Position numbers and translations under genes: made by a program | Assembly (NCBI GenBank): GCA_020628755.1 | Contig: JAHDEQ010000042.1 | Span: 16,298-21,633 of the forward strand | Direction of reading: 5' to 3' | DNA: 5,336 nt | Origin: Saprospiraceae bacterium | GTDB taxonomy: Bacteria > Bacteroidota > Bacteroidia > Chitinophagales > Saprospiraceae | In this document: piece by piece, positions 1 to 5,336 of the stretch | How the letters are laid out: the number at the start of each line of letters is the position of its first letter | How positions within the stretch are numbered: the first letter of the stretch is position 1 | Notes under the pieces: generated by a model | What the model was told of the DNA's origin: nothing | Databases searched by the model: none | What the model saw: only the letters and a program-made list of their open reading frames with translations

Positions 1-1630
1 ATAATGTACCCCAGCAAAAGTTTTCACTAAAAATATGTGTAACGGTATAGGTCAAAGTTTGACCTGCTTGCTCTGGCCCGACAACATCGCCCAGTGGTTC
101 GCCTGCATTGTCATAAATGACAACGACGTATTCATTGGAACAATCAATAAAATCTTCCAAGAGTTCATCGGGAGTAACTGTTCTACTACAGTTACCAATA
201 TTACCTAGAGAGATGATTACATCGTCGTTGCAAGCGAGTACAGGATTGAGTTCTACGGCAATGACGACCTCACTTGTACAACGTACAATTTGGCTATTTT
301 CATACACCACTTCATACACGGCTTCATGTATTCCTGTTTCCAAAAATACACCTTCGGTAGTAGGCAATAGGATAGTGGTATCAACGCTAGGAAAATGTAC
401 TCGTATGGTCGTTGCCTCCAAACAAGTATTGGGGCAAACAACAGGTTCTATCATTTCTGGAAAAAAGGCTACTGCCGAGCAATCCTGTGGTGCTTGTGCC
501 GACTGTTGGTCGGGACAAGTCAGGCAGCAGGGCAAGGAAATTTCAAAACTTTCTTTTTGTGAAAAACAAGTCGCATCGAACCAATCAATAAGGTAAGGTT
601 GTGTTGGAACAATTTGTGGATAACCTCGCTTATTTTGAATGGGATTAGTACCTGCATAAATGATTTGCCAAGCTCCATTGCCTTGCCAACCATTGAGGTT
701 AGCATCGAAAATGGTAAATTGATAGCTTTCGCAAGCCCGAAGGTTTAAAAAATGTTGTTTTAAACCACCAGAGTCATATTCATTGACAAAATATAAGCGT
801 GTGCCATCACTATCACGTATTTCCCAAGAAACCTCGTCAAAATTTGAACCTGGATTGACAAACAAAATATAACTTTCAGCAGTTGTATCGCAAACCAAAT
901 TGACATCTGTATTGTTGGGAGGCAGGTCAAAACATTGTTTTTCTTCGGGGTCAATTTGATTGCTTGCAAAGATTTGAATATTGTCTATTCCTAGCCAAGA
1001 TTCAACTGGAGTAGGGTTTCCAGCGGCATTCAGATTTAAAGTACTTACTGCCAAATTGATAGTTAAAAAATTGGTATCAACGGGTTCCAAACAAAATACT
1101 TGACAGTAGGTTTGCCAACTACCAGCTGATACAAAAGTATTGGGACTACCTATAAAAATTGTATCTTGATTATTAGTGCCATTAAGTCTTGAATCTAAAA
1201 TCAGAAAACTTTTTTTATTTGCAAAATTGACAGCATTATAGTCTAAACAAACCTCGGCCAAAACAGCATCTGTTATTGGTATTTGGTCAAAAAACAAATC
1301 TTCTTCGGCGGTCAAAGGAGACATCCCAAAATTATTACCACAGATAGCTTCATTTGTATTCCAAGCACCCCAAAAATTAGGGCCATTAGTTCCATTATCA
1401 ATTGCAACAGGACTACTTCCTCCAACTATCGTAACCGTGTCCCAAGCATATTCTGTAAAATCATAGCAGGTAGGCAGAGAAGGTGCATCGAGAAAACCAG
1501 CAGTACTAGCTTCAAAATCTTCGGAAGCTACCAATACAGCAGCATCTATAGTTTGTGCTATAGTGCGTGTATTGTTCAATAGTATTATGCCGAGCAGAAT
1601 ATAGAATATTCTGGTATAGTTACTTCTCAT
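1..1630 (-). CDS. Large secreted Cys-rich multidomain surface protein, N-terminal 543 codons (C-terminus beyond left edge)
   Basis: Read on the minus strand, the frame is open without a stop from an ATG at 1630-1628 to the window edge. An in-frame TAA at 1654-1652 and no nearer upstream ATG fix the start. Residues 1-25 form a signal peptide: basic MRSNYTR, hydrophobic core IFYILLGIILL, probable cleavage TIA|Q. Residues about 30-223 resemble a MAM/jelly-roll domain, opening with SEDFE (36-40) and closing with SWLGIDNIQIF (211-221). Residues about 233-372 resemble a domain common in T9SS cargo, with SWEIRDSDG (268-276) and C-x-x-x-Q-F-T-I-F-D-A-N-x-N-G-W (300-315). Residues about 373-462 look HYR/Ig-like. 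Residues 464-543 match a repeat I know from Saprospiria giant proteins: ACNDD, TPDELLE (486-492), GQTL, CWGT (539-542). Twenty cysteines suggest disulfides outside the cytoplasm. No catalytic motif is seen. The family usually continues with more repeats and a C-terminal sorting domain, which would lie off the left edge. Coding and export are fairly certain; function is unknown. Confidence 0.86.
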   Translation of the reverse strand, partial: MRSNYTRIFYILLGIILLNNTRTIAQTIDAAVLVASEDFEASTAGFLDAPSLPTCYDFTEYAWDTVTIVGGSSPVAIDNGTNGPNFWGAWNTNEAICGNNFGMSPLTAEEDLFFDQIPITDAVLAEVCLDYNAVNFANKKSFLILDSRLNGTNNQDTIFIGSPNTFVSAGSWQTYCQVFCLEPVDTNFLTINLAVSTLNLNAAGNPTPVESWLGIDNIQIFASNQIDPEEKQCFDLPPNNTDVNLVCDTTAESYILFVNPGSNFDEVSWEIRDSDGTRLYFVNEYDSGGLKQHFLNLRACESYQFTIFDANLNGWQGNGAWQIIYAGTNPIQNKRGYPQIVPTQPYLIDWFDATCFSQKESFEISLPCCLTCPDQQSAQAPQDCSAVAFFPEMIEPVVCPNTCLEATTIRVHFPSVDTTILLPTTEGVFLETGIHEAVYEVVYENSQIVRCTSEVVIAVELNPVLACNDDVIISLGNIGNCSRTVTPDELLEDFIDCSNEYVVVIYDNAGEPLGDVVGPEQAGQTLTYTVTHIFSENFCWGTL

Positions 1631-1699
1631 CCCGATGTATAATTCATGGGCTTATTGGATGATTTGCAGTTAAGGGTGTAGGACAAAAACAACTTTTAG

Positions 1700-1789
1700 A
1701 AAAAGTGCATAACATCGCAGTGACAAACTGCGACGAACCTATTATTAAATGTTTGTCGTAGTTTAAAATTACGATACCACACGCTTCTT
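1700..1789. repeat. Imperfect long palindrome (REP/BIME- or MITE-like), decayed
   Basis: The left arm 1700-1738 and the reverse complement of the right arm 1751-1789 agree at 25 of 39 positions around a 12-base AT-rich loop (1739-1750). Of the 14 differences, 12 are transitions. The inner part is strongest: 1725-1738 (AAACTGCGACGAAC) against 1751-1764 (GTTTGTCGTAGTTT) pairs at all 14 positions in a plus-strand RNA, with two G-U pairs. The left arm also contains its own perfect hairpin, TCGCAGT (1715-1721) with ACTGCGA (1727-1733), and the right arm a weaker one, TCGTA (1756-1760) with TACGA (1770-1774). Two related small hairpins in inverted orientation is the design of REP pairs. It lies between divergent gene starts, so it is not a terminator for either flanking gene. 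The identity as a REP or MITE relic is inference. Confidence 0.6.
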
Positions 1790-1918
1790 TTTTGTGCAAT
1801 TTGCTCTGTATCCACGTTTAACTAATGCAAATTATGGCATCCTTATTTTTTAGAAATCGGTGGGATGTGTTGCGGTAAATGGAATGATTTGATTAAAGGG
1901 GGAAAAGTTGAAAAAATA

Positions 1919-2027
1919 ATACCACTTTTTCTTTTGGAAGATTTAATGATACCCTTTTTTCATAAAAAAAAGTCAAAGTTAGTAAAAAAGCCCCAAAAAT
2001 GCTTAAAAATTAATAGATACCCCTTTT
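1919..2027 (+). repeat. Short ATACC(C)-plus-T-tract direct repeats upstream of the peptidase gene
   Basis: Three similar plus-strand blocks occur just before the M24B gene: ATACCACTTTTTC at 1919-1931, GATACCCTTTTTTC at 1948-1961 and GATACCCCTTTTC at 2016-2028. The last two also share a preceding TTAAT. They could be regulator sites or simply low-complexity DNA. Spacing is irregular (30 and 68 bases), which weakens the case for an operator. Confidence 0.3.
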
Positions 2028-2052
2028 CTTTGTAGTCATAAAATACTTCAAT

Positions 2053-3450
2053 ATGTTCTCTAAAAACACCTACAATCAGCGTCGTCAACAACTCAAAAAT
2101 GATTTGTATTCGGGACTCTTGCTCTTTTTGGGCAATGACGAAACAGGGATGAATTATGCCGATAATGTATATCATTTTCGACAAGACAGTACTTTTTTGT
2201 ACTATTTTGGATTGGATCAGCCCAATTTGACAGCTCTAGTGGATTTGGACGAGGGGAAATCTATCATTTTTGGAGACGAACTTAGTGTAGAATATATTGT
2301 TTGGATGGGACCTCAACCAACCATCGCACAGCAAGCCGCCGAAGTCGGCGTGCTGACTACGCTTCCAGCAAAGGAACTGAGCAATTATTTAGAAAAAAAT
2401 AAAAATCGCCCGATTCATTATTTACCTCCTTATCGAGCCAAGCATAGTATTAAATTACATCAACTGCTAGATATTCCATTAGATAAAGTTGCCGAAAATG
2501 CTTCGGCCGAGTTGATTCAAAGTGTGGTCAAACAACGCTCCATTAAAACAGCCGAAGAAATTGTAGAAATGGAAAAAGCCGTCAATGTCACAGGCCAAAT
2601 GCACACCACTGCCATGAAAATGGCTCGTTCTGGTATGATTGAGGCAGAATTGGCAGGTGCCGTCGAAGGTATTGCTGTGGGATCAGGAGGTAACTTGGCT
2701 TATCCCGTCATTATGACCGTAAATGGACAAACACTTCACAATCATTATCATGGCAATACTTTGGAGGAAGGACAATTGGTTTTGGGTGATTATGGTGCCG
2801 AAACAACTATGCACTATGCTGGAGATATTACACGGACTTTTCCAGTAGCTCAAAAATTTACGTCCCGTCAAAAAGACATTTATAACCTTGTCCTCAAAGC
2901 CGAAGAAGATTGTATTGCTGCACTTCGACCAGGTGTTTTGTATAGAGATATGCACCTCAAATCGGCCAAAATTATACTCGATGGACTCAAAGATTTAGGA
3001 CTTACACAAGGCAATATGGATGATGCTCTCGAAGCAGGAGCATATGGACTATTTTTTCCGCATGGACTAGGTCATCAAATTGGGTTGGATGTGCATGATA
3101 TGGAAAATCTAGGTGAAAACTATGTCGGTTATCGCCAAGGATTAGAACGCAGCAAATTGTTCGGACTAAAATCGCTTCGCCTTGCCAAAGAATTGCAAGC
3201 AGGTTATGTGCTGACGGTTGAACCAGGTATTTATTTTATACCTGAACTCATTGATTTGTGGCGTGCCGAAGGCCGCTACAAAGAATTTATCAATTACGAT
3301 AAAGTCGAAACCTACAAAGATTTTAGTGGAGTCCGAATCGAAGACAATGTTTTGATTACGGAGACAGGCTATCGAGTTTTGGGCAATCCGATTCCTAAAA
3401 CGGTGGAGGAAGTAGAAGAACTTCGTAACGCACAAGGAGGAACGATGTAA
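2053..3450 (+). CDS. M24B metallopeptidase: Xaa-Pro aminopeptidase / prolidase-like
   Basis: This 465-residue cytosolic enzyme should cleave the bond before proline at the N-terminus of peptides or in X-Pro dipeptides, using two metal ions (usually Mn). Residues 1 to about 140 form the aminopeptidase P N-terminal domain; about 170-455 form the pita-bread catalytic domain. The five metal ligands are visible: D246 (LVLGDYGAE), D258 (AGDITRTFP), H341 (HGLGHQIGLDVHD), E390 (TVEPGIYF) and E430 (GVRIEDN); H337 and H348 match supporting histidines. The H341-E390 and E390-E430 spacings (49 and 40) and the segment GLKSLRLAKELQAGYVLTVE recall prolidase (human PEPD, E. coli PepQ) more than E. coli PepP, so the substrate (dipeptide or longer peptide) is open and no symbol is given. 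There is no signal peptide. The ATG is supported by an in-frame TAG at 2014-2016. Length is normal and the gene looks intact. Confidence 0.95.
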   Translation: MFSKNTYNQRRQQLKNDLYSGLLLFLGNDETGMNYADNVYHFRQDSTFLYYFGLDQPNLTALVDLDEGKSIIFGDELSVEYIVWMGPQPTIAQQAAEVGVLTTLPAKELSNYLEKNKNRPIHYLPPYRAKHSIKLHQLLDIPLDKVAENASAELIQSVVKQRSIKTAEEIVEMEKAVNVTGQMHTTAMKMARSGMIEAELAGAVEGIAVGSGGNLAYPVIMTVNGQTLHNHYHGNTLEEGQLVLGDYGAETTMHYAGDITRTFPVAQKFTSRQKDIYNLVLKAEEDCIAALRPGVLYRDMHLKSAKIILDGLKDLGLTQGNMDDALEAGAYGLFFPHGLGHQIGLDVHDMENLGENYVGYRQGLERSKLFGLKSLRLAKELQAGYVLTVEPGIYFIPELIDLWRAEGRYKEFINYDKVETYKDFSGVRIEDNVLITETGYRVLGNPIPKTVEEVEELRNAQGGTM

Positions 3451-3473
3451 TGAACAATACTTTACTCGTTTAG
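3434..3473 (+). promoter_or_regulatory. Shine-Dalgarno-like AAGGAGG with TAATG stop-start overlap and a 7-codon frame
   Basis: AAGGAGG at 3434-3440 lies inside the last codons of the peptidase gene, 9 bases before an ATG at 3450-3452 that shares one base with the peptidase stop (TAATG). This is the classic arrangement for a coupled downstream cistron. The frame, however, encodes only MNNTLLV and stops at TAG 3471-3473, immediately before the convergent DUF1572 gene. It may be the remnant of a lost downstream gene or a coincidence of the Gly-Gly-Thr-Met codons. Confidence 0.35.
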
Positions 3474-3483
3474 CGTTAAAATA

Positions 3484-4059
3484 TTACTCATCAAAAGATT
3501 TGTCTGACAAGAATTCTTTGGTAAAATGCTCTCGGCGTTTTTCTTGGGCAAATTTTTTGGCATTATAGACTTTGGATTGACCTTTTGGAATAGATAAACT
3601 TGTCCAATCATTGCCAGCAATGATACGGGCCAAAAAAACTATTTGACCGACGTGATAGGAATAATGTGCGAGTTGACGATTGATAGCTTCGGTAATAGTA
3701 TGACCTTGATTTCGGATATAAATTAATTCTTCTAAATCTTCGTCTTCCAAAGCATCCAGGGTGTCAAATAAAACTTTCCAAGCTGCTTCCCATTTTTCGA
3801 GGAGTTCTTGACGAGAAGCAATGTCATTTTCAAATTCAGCGTCTCGTTTGCGCCAGGTTTTTTCGCCATCGCTGGTACGAAAATCAGTCCACCGAGAAAG
3901 CATATTGCCCCAAAGATGTTTTACAATGATGGCGATACTGTTGCTTTCGGGCGTAATTTGCCAAAACAATTTTTCATCATCTTGTATCTGTATAAATGAC
4001 TTTTCTCCTAAAGATTTGTAATACTTGAATTGTTGGATAACAGAATTGAGGTAAGACAT
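3484..4059 (-). CDS. DUF1572 family protein (DinB/YfiT-like four-helix bundle)
   Basis: This 191-residue soluble protein fits the DUF1572 branch of the DinB/YfiT superfamily, helical bundles that usually bind one metal through three histidines. The likely ligands are H48 in NSIAIIVKHLWGNM and H132 and H136 in LAHYSYHVGQIVFLARII, followed by the typical WTSLSIPKGQS (152-162). The predicted helices and length agree with the family. The biochemical role is not known; some DinB relatives are thiol-dependent transferases, but that cannot be assumed here. The ATG at 4059 sits three bases after the stop of the upstream M50 protease gene (TAA AAA ATG), so the two are almost certainly one transcript and translation may be coupled. 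No Shine-Dalgarno is seen, which is normal in Bacteroidota. The stop at 3484-3486 is only 33 bases from the stop of the convergent peptidase gene, with no clear terminator between them. Confidence 0.9.
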   Translation of the reverse strand: MSYLNSVIQQFKYYKSLGEKSFIQIQDDEKLFWQITPESNSIAIIVKHLWGNMLSRWTDFRTSDGEKTWRKRDAEFENDIASRQELLEKWEAAWKVLFDTLDALEDEDLEELIYIRNQGHTITEAINRQLAHYSYHVGQIVFLARIIAGNDWTSLSIPKGQSKVYNAKKFAQEKRREHFTKEFLSDKSFDE

Positions 4060-4062
4060 TTT

Positions 4063-5178
4063 TTATTTGATTTTACTTTGAATAGTCAAAAATCGGTTCA
4101 AACCTTGTCGGTCTATCACTCCCACAATATTGCCTTGTTCCAAAACAGGCAATATGCTATAGCCCTTGCCTTGTATTTTATAATAAATGGACTTGAGAGT
4201 TTCGTTGGGAGAAATATATTCAAAGCGAGGACTTACATAATTATAAACGGCCTCTTGGTGAGCTTTTTCTTTGATAGCTTCTAAGATAAATTCTTGATGC
4301 AAAACGCCTTCAATTCGTTCATGCTCATTGAATACCAAAAAACTTTGTTCAGTACCTTTTTGTAATTCTGTAATAGGGAAGTTCATAATGGCATGAGCAG
4401 GAATTTTGGTGAAGTGTTGGCGCAGGATGTCGCCAACAGTATGCCGTTTTAAAATGTCATCGTTCTTAACCATTTTGTATTCGTTACTTGCCGTAAAAAA
4501 CACAAAAACACCAATCAGCGCTGTTACAAATTGAAAGTTGTAAACACCCCAAACTAACAAGCCAATAGCCAATATTTGCCCAAGCAAGGAAGCCACACGC
4601 GTGGCTTTGGTACGCCCCAAGCGAATAGCCAATAAAGACCGCAAAACTCGGCCACCATCCATCGGAAAAGCAGGCAACATATTGAAGGTTGCTAATATTA
4701 AGTTCATACCAATTAAAGCGGGAATAAAAAATTGAAAAGGCGAAGTTACAGATTCCATTCCATCAGGATTTCCTGTAAAAAAGCCAATAATACTTTCAAA
4801 ACTGCCCACATCCCACAAAAAATAAGGCGAAAGAATGGTAGCGATAGCAATATTGACCAATGGGCCAGCTATAGCAATGTAAAATTCTTGCATTGGTTTT
4901 TCTGGCAAATGTTCCAACCGAGCAATTCCTCCAATTGGAGAAAGTATAATGTCTCGTGTTTGCACTCCAAAACGCCTAGCCATCAAAGCATGGCCATACT
5001 CATGCATGACAACACAAGTAAAAAGTGAAAGGACAAAACTAATTCCCCAAAGGGCAAGTTCCCAGTCACCGCTTTCGGTAAAAGAAACATAAGCCACCCA
5101 CGCCAATATCAGCCCAAAAGACCAATGCAACAACACAGGAATATTTGCAAATTTTGCTATTTGTATAGTACCTTTCAC
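4063..5178 (-). CDS. Site-2 protease family M50 membrane metalloprotease with C-terminal CBS pair
   Basis: This 371-residue integral membrane protein belongs to the S2P/SpoIVFB/Rip3-like intramembrane zinc proteases, which cut substrates such as anti-sigma factors or membrane-bound regulators within the bilayer. The zinc site is complete: HEYGH (59-63, catalytic E60) and the distal D174 in NMLPAFPMDGGRVLR (166-180). Hydrophobic segments lie near 15-32, 42-62, 98-120, 148-170 and 200-228. Residues about 245-300 and 310-368 form two CBS motifs, an adenosyl-nucleotide-sensing module that probably gates activity, as in SpoIVFB. The start is GTG at 5178-5176: an in-frame stop lies 18 bases upstream, no ATG is available before M59, and MKGTIQIAKFANIPVLLHWS matches the usual family beginning. 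It is the first gene of a unit with DUF1572. The substrate is unknown and no sigma/anti-sigma pair is visible in the window. Confidence 0.95.
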   Translation of the reverse strand: MKGTIQIAKFANIPVLLHWSFGLILAWVAYVSFTESGDWELALWGISFVLSLFTCVVMHEYGHALMARRFGVQTRDIILSPIGGIARLEHLPEKPMQEFYIAIAGPLVNIAIATILSPYFLWDVGSFESIIGFFTGNPDGMESVTSPFQFFIPALIGMNLILATFNMLPAFPMDGGRVLRSLLAIRLGRTKATRVASLLGQILAIGLLVWGVYNFQFVTALIGVFVFFTASNEYKMVKNDDILKRHTVGDILRQHFTKIPAHAIMNFPITELQKGTEQSFLVFNEHERIEGVLHQEFILEAIKEKAHQEAVYNYVSPRFEYISPNETLKSIYYKIQGKGYSILPVLEQGNIVGVIDRQGLNRFLTIQSKIK

Positions 5179-5223
5179 GGATGTATTTTTAAATTAAACG
5201 AAAAAATATACAAGAAGGTTGTA

Positions 5224-5285
5224 CCGTAATTTCTATAAATTCCGTAATTTCGCAAGTATAATCTTATGGCTACACTAGAAATTAC
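5224..5285. repeat. Triplicated GTAATTTC motif (two direct, one inverted) upstream of the M50 gene
   Basis: CCGTAATTTC occurs exactly twice, at 5224-5233 and 5242-5251 (18-base period). The 8-base core returns inverted as GAAATTAC at 5278-5285. All copies lie 46-107 bases upstream of the GTG start of the M50 protease gene, and the inverted copy overlaps a possible -33 element. The arrangement suggests a regulator operator, but no regulator gene is present to assign. Confidence 0.4.
5253..5281 (-). promoter_or_regulatory. Possible Bacteroidota-type promoter for the M50-DUF1572 unit
   Basis: On the minus strand TTTC (5281-5278), 17 bases, then TATACTTG (5260-5253) approximates the Bacteroidota consensus TTTG / TAnnTTTG, each element with one deviation. 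A better -7 match, TATATTTG, lies further up at 5318-5311, but its -33 element would fall about at the window edge and cannot be judged. Either would give an untranslated leader before the GTG at 5178. Confidence 0.25.
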
Positions 5286-5336
5286 ATATCTCATGTAACA
5301 CCTCCAAATCCAAATATAAGACATCTCTCTAAACTA

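Larger units (their letters stand above)
1631..2052. other. Divergent intergenic region
   Basis: This 422-base stretch separates the start codons of the leftward surface-protein gene and the rightward M24B peptidase gene, so it should carry promoters for both. I found no open frame of useful length with protein-like composition on either strand, and no tRNA-like fold. It holds an imperfect palindrome (1700-1789) and, close to the peptidase start, short GATACCC-type repeats in A- and T-tract-rich DNA. I could not find a convincing Bacteroidota promoter (TTTG, then TAnnTTTG) in the correct orientation and spacing for either gene, so none is marked. Confidence 0.8.

Noticed and set aside
117..596. 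159-codon plus-strand frame with Ser/Thr-rich translation
   Set aside because: It is antisense to the continuous 543-codon minus-strand gene, which has a signal peptide and recognisable domains; the plus frame shows no domain.
1283..1582. 99-codon plus-strand frame
   Set aside because: It lies antisense within the surface-protein gene and has a low-information Ile/Ser/Arg composition, so it is a shadow frame.
1769..1833. Minus-strand stretch reading FALVKRGYRANCTKKKRVVS then stop, like the basic tail of a protein
   Set aside because: It is only about 20 codons with a stop directly upstream and overlaps the palindrome; no homology can be argued from it.
1960..2184. 74-codon minus-strand frame across the peptidase start
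   Set aside because: It overlaps the certain M24B gene and its 5' region, and its composition (Phe/Ile/Tyr-rich) comes from A-tract DNA.
3451..3483. Possible bidirectional terminator between the convergent genes
   Set aside because: The best fold (TTTA/TAAA with an inner CG/CG pair around TTTAG) is short and interrupted, and no T-run follows on either strand.
4732..5028. 98-codon plus-strand frame
   Set aside because: It is antisense to the M50 protease catalytic region, which has an intact HEYGH and PMDGG on the other strand.
5266..5298. Plus-strand ATG followed by MATLEITYLM and a stop, considered as a gene start with programmed frameshift
   Set aside because: No frameshift signal (such as the RF2-type CUUUGAC) is present, and the following bases do not continue a protein-like frame in either shifted phase before the window ends.

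Overview
The window looks like an ordinary chromosomal segment of a Bacteroidota member, most probably class Saprospiria (Lewinella/Saprospira-like). The evidence is an AT-rich base composition, start codons without Shine-Dalgarno sequences for three of the four genes, and above all the leftmost gene. That gene encodes a large Cys-rich exported protein ending, at the window edge, in a repeat type I associate with giant Saprospiria surface proteins (C-N-D ... T-P-D-x-L-L-E ... G-Q-T-L-x-Y ... C-W-G). The taxonomic call is an inference from protein style, not from a marker gene.

Layout. Positions 1-1630 (minus strand) hold the N-terminal 543 codons of this secreted multidomain protein, open at the left edge. 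Positions 1631-2052 are a 422-base divergent intergenic region with a decayed palindrome of about 90 bases and short pyrimidine-rich direct repeats. Positions 2053-3450 (plus) encode a complete M24B metallopeptidase of the Xaa-Pro aminopeptidase/prolidase group with all five metal ligands. Its end carries a strong Shine-Dalgarno-like sequence and a TAATG overlap leading into a seven-codon dead-end frame, possibly the scar of a lost downstream cistron. Positions 3484-5178 (minus) hold a tight two-gene unit that converges on the peptidase gene: upstream a site-2-protease-like M50 membrane metalloprotease with a C-terminal CBS pair, then, three bases after its stop and in the same frame, a DinB-fold DUF1572 protein. 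The right edge (5179-5336) is the probable promoter region of this unit, with three exact copies of an 8-base motif.

How the genes work together. The M24B enzyme is a cytosolic housekeeping peptidase for proline-containing peptides. The M50-CBS protein is probably a membrane protease tuned by ligand binding to its CBS domains. The spacing argues that DUF1572 is translated from the same mRNA, but its role is unknown. The exported protein is a likely cell-surface or type IX secretion system (T9SS) cargo and has no evident functional link to the others. I see no RNA gene, CRISPR array, insertion sequence or phage gene. No clear new biological system is visible; the main open points are the palindrome, the orphan translation start after the peptidase gene, and the repeated motif ahead of the protease gene.
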